Notes: a model not told the origin generated them from the letters alone. DNA of 64,000 bases from SHZI01 sp963698405 (GCA_963698405.1 CAVOQT010000001.1:1-64000); one strand, 5' to 3'; counted from the stretch's first letter, positions 9,924 through 19,425 are shown. Program-made: numbers and translations.

Positions 9924-11128
9924 ATGACAGGTTCGCAGGGTTTGCCCCTCGCAGGGGTGCGGGTAATCGAATTTACGCACATGGTGATGGGCCCGGCGGC
10001 CGGGCTGATCCTTGCCGATCTGGGCGCCGATGTGATCAAGATCGAGCCGGTCAGTGGTGACAGTACCCGCCATCTGCCGGGCTCCGGCTCCGGCTATTTC
10101 CCGATGTACAACCGCAACAAGCGCAGCCTGTGCGTCGATCTGAAATCGCCTGACGGGCTTGCTGCGGTGCTGCGCCTGGTCAGCAAGGCCGATGTGCTCA
10201 TCGAGAACTTCCGTCCGGGCACCATGGACCGGCTGGGTCTCGGTTACGAGACGCTGAAGGCACTGTATCCGCGGCTGATCTACTGCTCGGAGAAGGGTTT
10301 TCTGGCCGGGCCCTACGAGCATCGCACGGCGCTGGATGAAGTCGCGCAGATGATGGGCGGACTGGCCTACATGACCGGCCCCCCGGGCAAGCCGCTGCGT
10401 GCCGGAACCTCGGTGATCGATGTGCAGGGCGGCATGTTCGGTGCGGTAGGCATCATCGCAGCGCTCCATCAGCGCAATGCCACCGGGCGGGCCAGAATGT
10501 GGTGGCCTCGCTGTACGAGAGCACGGTGTTTCTCGTCGGTCAGCACATGGCGCAGATGGCGGTGACCGGCAAGCCGGCGGCACCGATGCCGGTACGTGTC
10601 TCTGCCTGGGCGATCTATCAGGTGTTTGAAACCGCTGATGACAAGCAGGTGTTCGTCGGCGTGGTCAGTGACAAGCAATGGAAGGATTTCTGTACCGCCT
10701 TCGAGTTGAAAGATCTCGCCGCTGACCAGAGTCTCGATACCAACAACGACCGCGTGAAGCACAAGGAACGTCTGGTGCCGCTGATTCAGGCGGTGTTCCG
10801 CAAGTACAGCAAACAGCAGTTGATGGACAAGCTGGAAAAAACCGGCTTGCCGTTCGCACCGATCGCGCGGCCTGAAGACCTGTTCGACGATCCGCATCTG
10901 GCGGCCAATGGCGGACTGGTGCCGATCACGGTCAGCGATGGTCCACTGGCGGGTCAGCAGACCCGGCTGCCGGCGCTGCCGCTGGAGATGGACGGACACC
11001 GCTTTGGCGTACATCGCGATGTGCCGCGTGCCGGCCAGCATACGCACGAGGTGCTGCGCGAGGCGGGTTACACGGAAGCCGAGATCGGCTCACTGCTCAG
11101 TCGCAAGATCGTCGCGGGTCCGGCCTGA
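9924..11128 (+). CDS. CaiB/BaiF family CoA transferase (one frameshift)
   Basis: Class III CoA transferase, which moves CoA between acyl-CoA and free acid. The first frame gives LPLAGVRVIEFTHMVMGPAA, the CoA-binding region (DVIKIEPVSGD, NRNKRSLCVDLKS, FRPGTMDRLGLGYE) and the likely catalytic Asp in SVIDVQGGMFGAVG. The frame breaks at about 10490, where GGGCGGGCC probably lacks one G (expected GRGQNVVASLYES), and continues from 10499 to LLSRKIVAGPA. AAGG lies seven bases before the ATG at 9924. The substrate cannot be read from the sequence; the neighbour suggests HMG-CoA or a related acid. Confidence 0.88.
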
Positions 11129-11211
11129 ACGGATTTTCAGATCCGGCAGGTGCGGCTGAACCCGGCGCAGCCGGGCAGCTGCCGGATGCCGGGCATAAGA
11201 CCGGCCTTGCG

Positions 11212-12081
11212 GTGCTGCTGATGCTCGGCGCGACGCTGTGCTTTGCCGCGCTGGACGCAACCTCAAAGCATCTGTCGCGTACCTACCCGGTGCCGATGAT
11301 GGTCTGGGGTCGCTACAGTTTTCATTGCCTGATGATGCTGATTCTCGTCGCGCCTTCGATGCGCATGCGCCTGATCGCCACGCAGCGGCCGGTTGCACAG
11401 GTCGTTCGCGCGCTGATGCTGGTCGGAACCACCGGCTTTTCCATGGCCGGCTTTTCCATGATGCCGCTGGCTGAAAGCACGGCCATCGTTTTCATCACGC
11501 CGCTCGTCGTGGTGATGCTCTCGCACTGGCTGCTCAGGGAATCGATCGCCGGCATCCATGTGATTGCAGTCATCGCGGGCTTCTTCGGCATCCTGCTGAT
11601 CGCACGGCCCGGTGGTGCGCTGAACCTGCCTGGCCTGGTCTGGATGCTGCTTGCCGCAGCCTGTTATACGGCCTACCAGATCCAGACCCGACAGCTGTCG
11701 CCCACCGAGAGCACCCTCACCATGCTTTTCTATACGGCGCTGGTCGGCACTGTCACGATGACGCTGGCTGCTCCGCTGTACTGGGGCGGGCCGATGCCGG
11801 ACCTGATCGACGCGCTACTGATCGCCTCGCTGGGTATCTATGGCGGTACGGGTCATCTGATGCTGACGCGGGCGTTCCGCTACGCTGCCGCCTCGTTTCT
11901 TTCACCCTTCCTCTACGTCCAGTTGATCTGGGCGATGCTGCTCGGCTGGCTGTTCTTCCGGCATCTGCCTGACCTGCTTTCACTCATCGGCATGGCAGTC
12001 ATCGTCGGCAGCAGTCTTTCGATCGCCTACTCGGAAAGACTGCGTCGGAAGATTAGTAGACAAGAGCAACGAACTGGCTAA
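11212..12081 (+). CDS. DMT-superfamily (EamA) permease
   Basis: Inner-membrane transporter of the drug/metabolite superfamily, 289 residues with about ten hydrophobic helices in two EamA repeats (LMLGATLCFAALDATSKHLS first; WMLLAAACYTAYQIQTRQLS second). Substrate unknown. The start used is GTG at 11212; the frame is open upstream (GHKTGLAV) without a usual start codon, so the first helix may begin earlier. It lies 83 bases after the CoA transferase on the same strand. Confidence 0.85.
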   Translation: MLLMLGATLCFAALDATSKHLSRTYPVPMMVWGRYSFHCLMMLILVAPSMRMRLIATQRPVAQVVRALMLVGTTGFSMAGFSMMPLAESTAIVFITPLVVVMLSHWLLRESIAGIHVIAVIAGFFGILLIARPGGALNLPGLVWMLLAAACYTAYQIQTRQLSPTESTLTMLFYTALVGTVTMTLAAPLYWGGPMPDLIDALLIASLGIYGGTGHLMLTRAFRYAAASFLSPFLYVQLIWAMLLGWLFFRHLPDLLSLIGMAVIVGSSLSIAYSERLRRKISRQEQRTG

Positions 12082-12122
12082 ACGGGACCCCGCTGCGACA
12101 GCTTTCTTGTTGGCAGGTATGT

Positions 12123-12488
12123 TCAGTGCTTGTAGTTCTCATAGAAGACGTAACTTGTAGAGTAATCACTGACCTCGAAGTAAACTTTCTTCTCGCCCGG
12201 ATCCTTCTGCCAGTTGAAATTCTCGTCCACGACACCGTACCCGTAGCGGAAGGAGCGGGCTTCACTATCCGAGGTGCCGATACCGGTACTCATCTTGTCA
12301 ATTTTGATGAACCGCATCGCGAGCTTCTCACCAGCGTAGACATCAAGCACCCCGTCGGTACCGGTCCAGTTCTGGAATCCACGGCCCAACTTGTTCTGCT
12401 GTTCCTGTGTACAGCCGACCAATGCCAATGTGGCGGCCAGTCCAATCATCGTGATCAATCCTGGTCCAGAGTGGCGTGAATACTGCAT
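12123..12488 (-). CDS. Small unknown lipoprotein
   Basis: A 121-residue protein with a lipoprotein signal (ITMIGLAATLALVGC, Cys after LVG) and a mature part rich in charged and aromatic residues ending YVFYENYKH. The ATG at 12488 follows GAGGG at good spacing, so a longer in-frame start at 12536 is not needed. I recognise no family. Base composition is visibly more A+T-rich than its neighbours, which suggests recent acquisition. It converges with the DMT gene and diverges from the cytochrome operon. Confidence 0.72.
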   Translation of the reverse strand: MQYSRHSGPGLITMIGLAATLALVGCTQEQQNKLGRGFQNWTGTDGVLDVYAGEKLAMRFIKIDKMSTGIGTSDSEARSFRYGYGVVDENFNWQKDPGEKKVYFEVSDYSTSYVFYENYKH

Positions 12489-12644
12489 GACATGACCCTC
12501 GTGTATTCCAAATACTCCCGCAGGGTATGTCAGCATCTTCCTGAGTGCACCTGACTCGACCCTCTATAACCCTGTCGCTATACCGCTGCAGGGTGTGCCC
12601 TATACTTTGCAGGGCAAATACCTGCAACTGCAGCATTACCATCC

Positions 12645-13322
12645 ATGGCCAGACGTTTCCGCCAGAATCTAGGCCTGATTCTCGGCTTTGCCGCCGGGGT
12701 GCTGGCGTTGCTCGTGTTGCTGCTGCCGGGTGAGGAGGCGTTGCATGCGCATGGGCCGATGAACAGCGGTCACGATGATATCGCCTGTGAGTATTGCCAT
12801 CTGCCCGCATCAGGTACCTTGCGCCAGCAACTACAGGCCAATGTGCGCTATCTGCTCGGTATGCGTCGTACGGTGGCTGATTTCGGCCTGCAGCAGGCCG
12901 GGAGCAGTGAGTGCCTGGCCTGCCATGATTTTCCGGAGGAGCGGCATCCCGTGTTCCGCTTCTTTGAGCCCCGTTTCCAGAAGGCCCGTGATGCGCTGCA
13001 TCCGGAGTCCTGCGTTTCCTGTCATCTGGAACATCAGGGCGTGCGGGTCACGCTCGACAGCATCGACTATTGTCGGCATTGTCATGAGGAAACGAAGCTG
13101 AAGAACGATCCGCTTGATGTCTCGCATACTTCACTCATCAAGGCAGAGGAGTGGAACAGTTGTCTGGGTTGCCACGATTTCCACGGCAATCACCTGATGA
13201 CGGTCCGTGAAAAAGTGGATGAGGCGATTCCACCGGCGCGGGTCCTCGAGTATTTCCGCGGTGGTCCTTCACCGTATTCGACAGACAGGAAATTCACGCC
13301 CCGTCAGGAACCCTTGCGATGA
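12645..13322 (+). CDS. Membrane-anchored pentaheme c-type cytochrome
   Basis: A 225-residue protein with one N-terminal helix (LGLILGFAAGVLALLVLLLP), uncleaved or a signal, and five CXXCH heme c sites: residues 48-52 (CEYCH), 90-94 (CLACH), 123-127 (CVSCH), 143-147 (CRHCH) and 173-177 (CLGCH). Several extra His residues could serve as distal ligands. It would sit on the periplasmic face and carry electrons. The arrangement recalls the NapC/NrfH and cytochrome c3-like groups, but I cannot assign it to a named family. Its TGA overlaps the next ATG, so it is translated together with the DUF3365 gene. Confidence 0.88.
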   Translation: MARRFRQNLGLILGFAAGVLALLVLLLPGEEALHAHGPMNSGHDDIACEYCHLPASGTLRQQLQANVRYLLGMRRTVADFGLQQAGSSECLACHDFPEERHPVFRFFEPRFQKARDALHPESCVSCHLEHQGVRVTLDSIDYCRHCHEETKLKNDPLDVSHTSLIKAEEWNSCLGCHDFHGNHLMTVREKVDEAIPPARVLEYFRGGPSPYSTDRKFTPRQEPLR

Positions 13323-14170
13323 TGCGCCCACTGTTCGTGCTCTCTTCCTTGCTGCTGACCGCGCTGATCGTGTACCTGTTCGTGAGCGCACCACCGCTGC
13401 TGCCTGAGCAGGCTGTAGTCGACGCGAATATTCCGGTCGAACGGGTTTTCTCGCTGGTCGAGGCTGAGAACGATGCTGCCCGCACTCTGTGGACCCGCGA
13501 AATCGTGGGCGCTGGGCAGAAGGTTGACCTCAGCTTCAGCGAGGACTGGCGTGAGGCCGGGGAGGAGGCCGGGCCGCTACCGGCATTGTTCCTGCGTGAA
13601 ACGGCGAAGAACCTCGAGCGGGACCCCGTGCGTCTCAGTCTTTTTCTCGGCTCCGATGCGCCGATCAATTCGGCCAATCAGTTTGAAGGTTTGCAGAAGA
13701 CCGCGTTCGCGGCCATTCGCAGTAGCGGCGAGCCGCAATACTTTCAGATGCCCGATACCGGGTTGTACACCGCGATGTTTCCGGATGAAGCCGTGACCGA
13801 GGCCTGCGTGACTTGCCACAACGATCACGAGGACAGCCCCAGGAACGACTGGAAGCTGCACGATGTGATGGGGGCAACCACCTGGGCCTATCCGGAATCA
13901 CGGTTGACGAGCGATGAGATGCTCGGTGTGCTGGTGGCGTTGCGCTGGTCTATCCGTACCGCCTATCAAGCCTACCTCGACAAGGCGGCGACCTTCAGCA
14001 AGCCGCCGGAGATCGGTGCACGCTGGCCGCGCGATGGTTACTACCTGCCATCTGCCGAGGTGTTCATGAGCGCGCTGAGTGAAAGCACCGGGGCCGCGAG
14101 CCTCGATGCCCTGCTGGATGCGACAGCGTCACCGTCACCGGCAGGTGCTGCCGGTTCACCGCCTCCCTAG
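13319..14170 (+). CDS. DUF3365/Tll0287-like heme protein
   Basis: A 283-residue exported or membrane-anchored protein: N-terminal helix (PLFVLSSLLLTALIVYLFV), a PAS-like body (FSEDWREAGEEAGPLPALFL, SDAPINSANQFEG) and a single heme c site CVTCHNDH at residues 163-167, the hallmark of the DUF3365 (Tll0287-like) family of periplasmic heme sensors. After the domain come a helix and a Pro/Ala-rich tail (ATASPSPAGAAGSPPP). There is no kinase or methyl-accepting domain, so it acts as a stand-alone redox or gas-binding subunit. Start ATGATG at 13319 overlaps the upstream stop by four bases. Confidence 0.85.
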   Translation: MMRPLFVLSSLLLTALIVYLFVSAPPLLPEQAVVDANIPVERVFSLVEAENDAARTLWTREIVGAGQKVDLSFSEDWREAGEEAGPLPALFLRETAKNLERDPVRLSLFLGSDAPINSANQFEGLQKTAFAAIRSSGEPQYFQMPDTGLYTAMFPDEAVTEACVTCHNDHEDSPRNDWKLHDVMGATTWAYPESRLTSDEMLGVLVALRWSIRTAYQAYLDKAATFSKPPEIGARWPRDGYYLPSAEVFMSALSESTGAASLDALLDATASPSPAGAAGSPPP

Positions 14171-14180
14171 GCCTGGCGAT

Positions 14181-14642
14181 ATGCCGTGGCTCACGACCGG
14201 AGTACTGCTGATGGCCGCATTTGCGGCCCAGGCGCTCTGGGGCTGGCGTTGGGAGTGGCTTGCCGGCCTGCAGGAGGATGAACTCTACAAGCAGCTCACG
14301 GGACTGGTGCTGGTCCTGTTCTTCAGTTGGCAGTGGCGGCTATCGGTGGCGCGCATGACGGTGGCAGTTCCACCCAGCCGGTTGCTTGCCGTACATCGCG
14401 ATTACGGTGCGCTGGCCCCGTTATTGCTCTACCTGCATGCGATCAGCTTCGGACATGCCTACATCAAGGTGATGAGCCTCGCCTTCCTCGGTCTTGTGGC
14501 GCTCGGCCTTTTGCACGGACCGATCGCACGACTGAATCGCAACTGGGTAAATACCGGCTGGCTGGTGACGCATATCGCGCTGGCTACCGTGCTTGTTTTT
14601 CTCATCGGCTATCACGCGTTCAATGCGTTCTATTACGAGTAG
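14181..14642 (+). CDS. Four-helix membrane protein, possible cytochrome b subunit
   Basis: A 153-residue integral membrane protein with four hydrophobic segments and His residues at positions fit for heme b (VHRDYGALAP; LLYLHAISFGHAY; GWLVTHIALAT; GYHAFNAFYYE). The pattern resembles ferric-reductase-like or cytochrome b561-type membrane domains. The ATG at 14181 is ten bases after the DUF3365 stop, so it is the third gene of one operon with the two c-type heme proteins. Heme binding is inferred, not shown. Its 3' end overlaps the convergent DUF2784 gene by 23 bases. Confidence 0.78.
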   Translation: MPWLTTGVLLMAAFAAQALWGWRWEWLAGLQEDELYKQLTGLVLVLFFSWQWRLSVARMTVAVPPSRLLAVHRDYGALAPLLLYLHAISFGHAYIKVMSLAFLGLVALGLLHGPIARLNRNWVNTGWLVTHIALATVLVFLIGYHAFNAFYYE

Positions 14643-15060
14643 TGGGCGGCTTGTCTTGGCGCCGGCGCGAGGGCGGAAAGATCCACCAGGTTGCCACAAC
14701 CAGTAAACCGAACAGCGTGTAGCCGACTGAAAATACCCATGGCGGGGCATCGTAGTACAGAATCCGCTGCAGCCAATGCGCTACGAAACCGCCGCTGTAG
14801 GCGGTGGCCTGCGTCCCGGTGCGCAGCCACACTTCAAGAGTGGTGAGCGGGCAGCTCAGGCCAAACCAGGTTTCCGCGATGACGATGGCGATCGCGGCCA
14901 GATGCAGTAGCCTGAACCGCAGGCCGTTGACCCAGTTCCAGTTGCGCAGGTTGCCGATGACTACCAGCACAAGGCCGCCGACTATGAACACAACGAGGGT
15001 GATATGCGCGGCAAGCACCAGATCTGCGAGTAACGGGTAGGGCATGTCCTGCTTCGCCAT
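14620..15060 (-). CDS. DUF2784 family membrane protein
   Basis: A 146-residue protein with about four membrane helices (LLADLVLAAHITLVVFIVGG; RLLHLAAIAIVIAETWFGL; ILYYDAPPWVFSVGYTLFG) and the family motif FGLSCPLTTLEVWLR. DUF2784 proteins are uncharacterised. The start could also be MPYPLLADL at 15045. Its 3' end overlaps the convergent membrane protein gene. Confidence 0.83.
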   Translation of the reverse strand: MAKQDMPYPLLADLVLAAHITLVVFIVGGLVLVVIGNLRNWNWVNGLRFRLLHLAAIAIVIAETWFGLSCPLTTLEVWLRTGTQATAYSGGFVAHWLQRILYYDAPPWVFSVGYTLFGLLVVATWWIFPPSRRRQDKPPTTRNRTH

Positions 15061-15150
15061 GGGCTCTGTCTGTCATCTATACTCGATTATCGAGCCGCAA
15101 GAATACCTGGCGCACTGTGCGCTGCGGCAAGCAAAAAAGGAGATGCCATC

Positions 15151-15351
15151 ATGGCCGTCGCCAAGATCACAGAACTGACGAGCAGTTCAAAGAAGAGCTT
15201 TGATGATGCAATCACGACCGGCATCAAGCGGGCGACAGAGACCCTGAAACAGGTCTCCGGCGCCTGGATACAGGATCAGGAAGTCGTGATAGAAAAAGGC
15301 AGTATCGTCGAATACCGCGTGCGGATGCGCGTGACCTTCGTTCTCAAGTAG
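15151..15351 (+). CDS. Dodecin flavin-binding protein
   Basis: A 66-residue dodecin: small protein that assembles into a hollow dodecamer storing flavins. The sequence matches the family throughout (AVAKITELTSSSKKSFDDAI, then TLKQVSGAWIQDQEVVIEKG and IVEYRVRMRVTFVLK), including the Trp that stacks on the isoalloxazine ring. AAGGAG is well placed before the ATG. A TATACT at 15078-15083 and a 13-base palindrome at 15082-15094 (CTCGATTATCGAG) lie upstream and may form its promoter region. Confidence 0.93.
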   Translation: MAVAKITELTSSSKKSFDDAITTGIKRATETLKQVSGAWIQDQEVVIEKGSIVEYRVRMRVTFVLK

Positions 15352-15426
15352 GCAGCTATTTGCTGCAGGTGATAGTTGCCGGGGCAGGTCGGCTACTGGC
15401 TTGCCGTGTGCTATGAATGGCATGCC

Positions 15427-18087
15427 ATGAGTATCCGTCACCTCGATCAGTTGTTCGATCCGGCCTCGGTCGCCGTGATCGGCGCCTCGCAGCGCCCGGC
15501 CAGCGTCGGTGCTACCGTCTGGCGTAACCTGCATGCGGGTGGCTTCAAGGGCCGAATTTTCGCGGTCAATCCGAAATACCGCGAGTTCGACGGCGTGCCG
15601 GTTTTTGCACAGGTTGCCGATCTGCCGGAAGTTCCCGATCTCGCGGTGATCTGTACACCGCCGGCCGTGGTGCCCGGGTTGATCGCCGGACTCGGTGAGC
15701 TCGGTACGCGTGCCGCCATTGTGCTGAGCGCCGGACTCGATGCCGCGCAGAAACAGACCATGCTGGATGCGGCACGCCCGTATCTGCTGCGTATCCTCGG
15801 CCCCAACTGCATAGGCATGCTGTCACCACACGCCGGGCTGAATGCGAGCTTCGCCCATATCGATGCCTTGCCTGGTGAGCTGGCCTTCGTTTCGCAGTCT
15901 GGCGCGCTGATGACGGCCATGCTCGACTGGGCGCATTCGCGTCAGATTGGTTTCTCGCACCTGGTATCGCTCGGTGAGCACGCCGATGTGGATTTCGGTG
16001 ACATGCTCGACTACCTGTCGACTGATCCCGCCACACGGGCGATCCTGCTGTATATCGAGTCAGTTGAAGCCGCACGCAAGTTCATGTCGGCTGCACGAGG
16101 TGCAGCGCGCAACAAGCCGGTAATTGTCGTCAAGTCCGGGCGCTCGGCACAGGGCCAGCGCGCTGCGGCTTCGCATACCGGTGCGCTGGCCGGCTCGGAT
16201 CTTGTATACGACGCGGCTATCGCACGCGCCGGCATGTTGCGCGTCGATACCATGCAGCAGTTGTTTCTCGCGGCCGAAACCCTGGCGCGCTTTCGGGACA
16301 ACATCGGTGATCAGCTTGCGATCCTCACTAACGGCGGCGGTGCTGGCGTGATGGCTGCCGATTATGCCGCGCATCTGGGTGTGGACCTTTGCGAGCTGGA
16401 TCCGGCGACGGTGACCAGGCTTGATGCACAGATGCCCGCCAACTGGTCGCGCAGCAACCCGGTAGACATCATCGGCGATGCGCCGGCGGAGCGTTACGTC
16501 CAGGCGCTGGAGGCGCTCAACGCTGATCCCGGCGCGGGAGCGGTGTTGTTCATGCATGCGCCAACCGCGATCGTGCCGAGTGCCGATATTGCGCGGGCGC
16601 TCGTGCCGCTGGCCAGCCAGTCTCCACCGCGTGTGATGGGTTGCTGGATGGGCGACGAGTCGGTTGCGGACGCGCGAGCCATCTTCCGGGCGGCAGATAT
16701 CGCCGGCTACGAGACACCGGAGCAGGCCGTACGCGCATTTTCAATGCTCACAACCTACAGGCGCAATCAGGCCCAGTTGATCGAGGCTGCGCCGGTACGA
16801 CCACCGGGTGTGCCGGAAGCGGACTTCGATGCCGTCAATGTACTGTTCAGGAAGGTGCTGGGCAGCGGACGTGACATGCTCACCGAGCCCGAAGCCAAGG
16901 CGGTGCTTTCCGCTTACGCAATTCCTGTAGTTGAGACGCGCAGCGTGGCTGCGGATCCGGCTGAGGCCGTGCTGGCTGCGGTCTCGATCGGCTTTCCGGT
17001 TGCACTGAAGATCCTGAGCGAGGACATCTCGCACAAGTCCGATGTGGGCGGTGTTGCGCTCGATCTGGCCGATTCCGGGGATGTACAGCGCAGCGCCATA
17101 GCGATGCTCGAGCGGGTGCGCAGCCTGCGGCCTGCTGCCCGGATCGAGGGGTTTGCGGTACAGGCGATGATCCGCCGTACCGACGCCCAGGAGTTGATTG
17201 TCGGCGCGAGTATCGACAAGGTTTTCGGTCCGGTGATCCTGTTTGGTCAGGGCGGCACTGCTGTCGAGGTGCTTGCTGATCGCGCCATTGCGCTGCCGCC
17301 GTTAAACCTGCCGCTGGCGCGTGCGCTGGTCGCACGCACTCGAGTCGCCAGCCTGCTCAAGGGTTTTCGAAACACCCCTCCGGCAGACGTGAATGCCGTG
17401 TATTCGGTACTGATGGCCGTGTCCCAGCTGTTAGCCGACCATGCCTGTATTGCCGAACTCGATATCAATCCGCTGATTGTCAATCACGAAGGTGCGATCG
17501 CGCTGGATGCCCGTATCCGGCTGAGTGAGTCAGCGCCGGCCGGTGCGCTGAATTTTGCGATCCGGCCCTATCCGGCACATCTGATCGAGTCGCTGGATTG
17601 GAAAGGGCGTGCGCTGACCCTGCGTCCGATCCGTCCTGAAGATGAGGAGCAGCACCTTGAATTCCTGGCGCATCTGGATCCCGAGGACGTGCGCCAGAGG
17701 GTTTTCTACAGCAGGCGCAGCATTGAACGCAGCGAACTAGCGCGGCTGACCCAGATCGATTACGCACGTGAAATGGCATTCATCGCTGTGATACCCGGCC
17801 CCGACGGATGCGAACAGACCCTCGGCGTGGTGCGTGCCACTGCTGACCCGGATAACTACGAGGCCGAGTTTGGCATCATCGTACGCTCCGATATCAAGGG
17901 TGAGGGTCTCGGTGAACTACTGATGTACAAGCTGATCCGGACCTTGCGGGAGCAGGGCACCCGGGTACTGGTTGCAAGCATGCTGCCGGAAAACACACGC
18001 ATGCTCGAACTGGCGCGCTCGCTGGGTTTCCATGAGGATCCGGTGAGATCCAAACCGGGCTTCTGCCTCATCCAAAAGGAACTGTGA
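15427..18087 (+). CDS. PatZ-like protein: NDP-forming acyl-CoA synthetase fused to GNAT acetyltransferase
   Basis: An 886-residue fusion, the same length as E. coli PatZ/YfiQ. Domains in order: CoA-binding Rossmann fold (FDPASVAVIGASQRPASVG, residues 1-130), succinyl-CoA ligase-like flavodoxin domain (VSQSGALMTAMLDWA; KSGRSAQGQRAAASHTGALA), ATP-grasp (FPVALKILSEDISHKSDVGG, residues about 490-700) and a C-terminal GNAT domain (LTLRPIRPEDEEQHLEFLAH ... IVRSDIKGEGLGELLMYKLI). PatZ acetylates lysines of metabolic enzymes such as acetyl-CoA synthetase. In the synthetase part the phospho-His motif SHTGALAGSD is retained, so catalytic CoA-ligase activity is possible. Start chosen at ATG 15427 (MSIRHLDQLFDPAS). 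Confidence 0.92.
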   Translation: MSIRHLDQLFDPASVAVIGASQRPASVGATVWRNLHAGGFKGRIFAVNPKYREFDGVPVFAQVADLPEVPDLAVICTPPAVVPGLIAGLGELGTRAAIVLSAGLDAAQKQTMLDAARPYLLRILGPNCIGMLSPHAGLNASFAHIDALPGELAFVSQSGALMTAMLDWAHSRQIGFSHLVSLGEHADVDFGDMLDYLSTDPATRAILLYIESVEAARKFMSAARGAARNKPVIVVKSGRSAQGQRAAASHTGALAGSDLVYDAAIARAGMLRVDTMQQLFLAAETLARFRDNIGDQLAILTNGGGAGVMAADYAAHLGVDLCELDPATVTRLDAQMPANWSRSNPVDIIGDAPAERYVQALEALNADPGAGAVLFMHAPTAIVPSADIARALVPLASQSPPRVMGCWMGDESVADARAIFRAADIAGYETPEQAVRAFSMLTTYRRNQAQLIEAAPVRPPGVPEADFDAVNVLFRKVLGSGRDMLTEPEAKAVLSAYAIPVVETRSVAADPAEAVLAAVSIGFPVALKILSEDISHKSDVGGVALDLADSGDVQRSAIAMLERVRSLRPAARIEGFAVQAMIRRTDAQELIVGASIDKVFGPVILFGQGGTAVEVLADRAIALPPLNLPLARALVARTRVASLLKGFRNTPPADVNAVYSVLMAVSQLLADHACIAELDINPLIVNHEGAIALDARIRLSESAPAGALNFAIRPYPAHLIESLDWKGRALTLRPIRPEDEEQHLEFLAHLDPEDVRQRVFYSRRSIERSELARLTQIDYAREMAFIAVIPGPDGCEQTLGVVRATADPDNYEAEFGIIVRSDIKGEGLGELLMYKLIRTLREQGTRVLVASMLPENTRMLELARSLGFHEDPVRSKPGFCLIQKEL

Positions 18088-18138
18088 TGGGTCCGGATGC
18101 CTGTAGCCCGATCAGCAGTTCGGTATTTTCCGGAGCTT

Positions 18139-19260
18139 TCAGTCCGAACTGCCTCTGGCCACGCTGATCTGCTTCAACAGTGCGGCATTCATGCCCATGG
18201 CGGCATTCAGCGCCAGGGCTTCGTAGCGGGCCGCATCTGCCTCGACCACATACTGCGAGCCTTTCTTGCTGCCCATCCCGAAGCCGAGCGCGTTGGAAAG
18301 CCCGACGGAAGTGCTGTTGTCCGTCTTGCCCGCCTGATTGACGGTGGCAAAGACATCATCCACGCCGATGTCTTCGGATACTCCCAGCAACAGCGAGTCG
18401 TCTACATAGCGACCGTCCTTCGAATAAACGACGAACATGTTGCTGAGGGAGTCCAGCGCAAACCGGGCGCCACCGTCGACGCTGGCCTTGTTTTGCACCA
18501 TGGATTGACCGCCACCGGCAGTCCAGACAAAGTCCAGGGCGACATTTGGATAGATGATGACTGCGTCCAGTGCGTCACTGGCCTGGTCGCCGACGTTACC
18601 GTTGAAGCCGACCGGAATCAGGCCAAAACTGCTGACCACGCCGATCTCGGTGGGGCCTGTAACCAGCAGATCCTTGGACGCCCGGCCATCCATCTTGTCA
18701 CCTTCGACGGGTTTGTCGGAACGCTTGATTTCCTGGGCTTCCGGCGTGGCAAACAGGGCAGGCCCGTAGATGACATCGATTCCGGCAGCCTGCAGTTGCG
18801 CAACAAGATCCGCATGGGCGGCATCTGCAATCCTTTGCAGCATGGCTGCATCGACGCCGGCCAACGTCAGGTTCATGCTGACCTTGGCACCCTGACCGCG
18901 AGATGTGGAGCCTGAGATGCTGGCTGTTTGATAGGCGCCGATGTTGTAACCCGCGATAGCAACCTTTGGTCGCTTGGCAAATATGCTGACTGAACCCCGT
19001 CGCTCCTCCAGGGAGACCGTCAGCGGAGCACTCACCACGGGATCTGCGGATTCCAGAGACGGCTGGGCAGCCGCATCCACTGCTGTTGCGTCACCGTCAT
19101 CACCGCTGATCGCATCAGCAGTAGCATCGACGGCCGTATCGGTCGCCGCCTTCTTGCCAAAGCTCTTGGCAATTCCGCCAAAATCCAGCGCATTGGCCTG
19201 TCCGGCCACGAGCAGCAGGAGCGCAATCAGGAATGAAGCAACATGGTTTTCGTATTTCAT
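18139..19260 (-). CDS. Unknown secreted protein
   Basis: A 373-residue protein with a clear signal peptide (MKYENHVASFLIALLLLVAG, cleavage near QANA). The mature part starts with an Asp/Ala-rich low-complexity stretch (DTAVDATADAISGDDGDATA), then a folded region (VAIAGYNIGAYQTASISGST; LVAQLQAAGIDVIYGPALF; LDAVIIYPNVALDFVWTAGG) that mixes strands and helices. Only one Cys-free domain is apparent. I do not recognise the family. The start at 19260 is chosen for the signal peptide. It lies downstream of leuCD on the same strand but 165 bases away, so it is probably a separate unit. Confidence 0.75.
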   Translation of the reverse strand: MKYENHVASFLIALLLLVAGQANALDFGGIAKSFGKKAATDTAVDATADAISGDDGDATAVDAAAQPSLESADPVVSAPLTVSLEERRGSVSIFAKRPKVAIAGYNIGAYQTASISGSTSRGQGAKVSMNLTLAGVDAAMLQRIADAAHADLVAQLQAAGIDVIYGPALFATPEAQEIKRSDKPVEGDKMDGRASKDLLVTGPTEIGVVSSFGLIPVGFNGNVGDQASDALDAVIIYPNVALDFVWTAGGGQSMVQNKASVDGGARFALDSLSNMFVVYSKDGRYVDDSLLLGVSEDIGVDDVFATVNQAGKTDNSTSVGLSNALGFGMGSKKGSQYVVEADAARYEALALNAAMGMNAALLKQISVARGSSD

Positions 19261-19425
19261 AAAGATGACTTGCCGTTCTGGTTGGTTTTTCGTGAGCTGT
19301 TCTTTTACACCAGAAGGCATGCCTGGCTAAATGATCCAGGTCGCATGAATGCAAATTGCGTGGTCAGGGTGATCGGCGCAGCCGGGTGGTCAGCTCGGAA
19401 CGAGTCCGCTCATTTGCTGTGGCCT

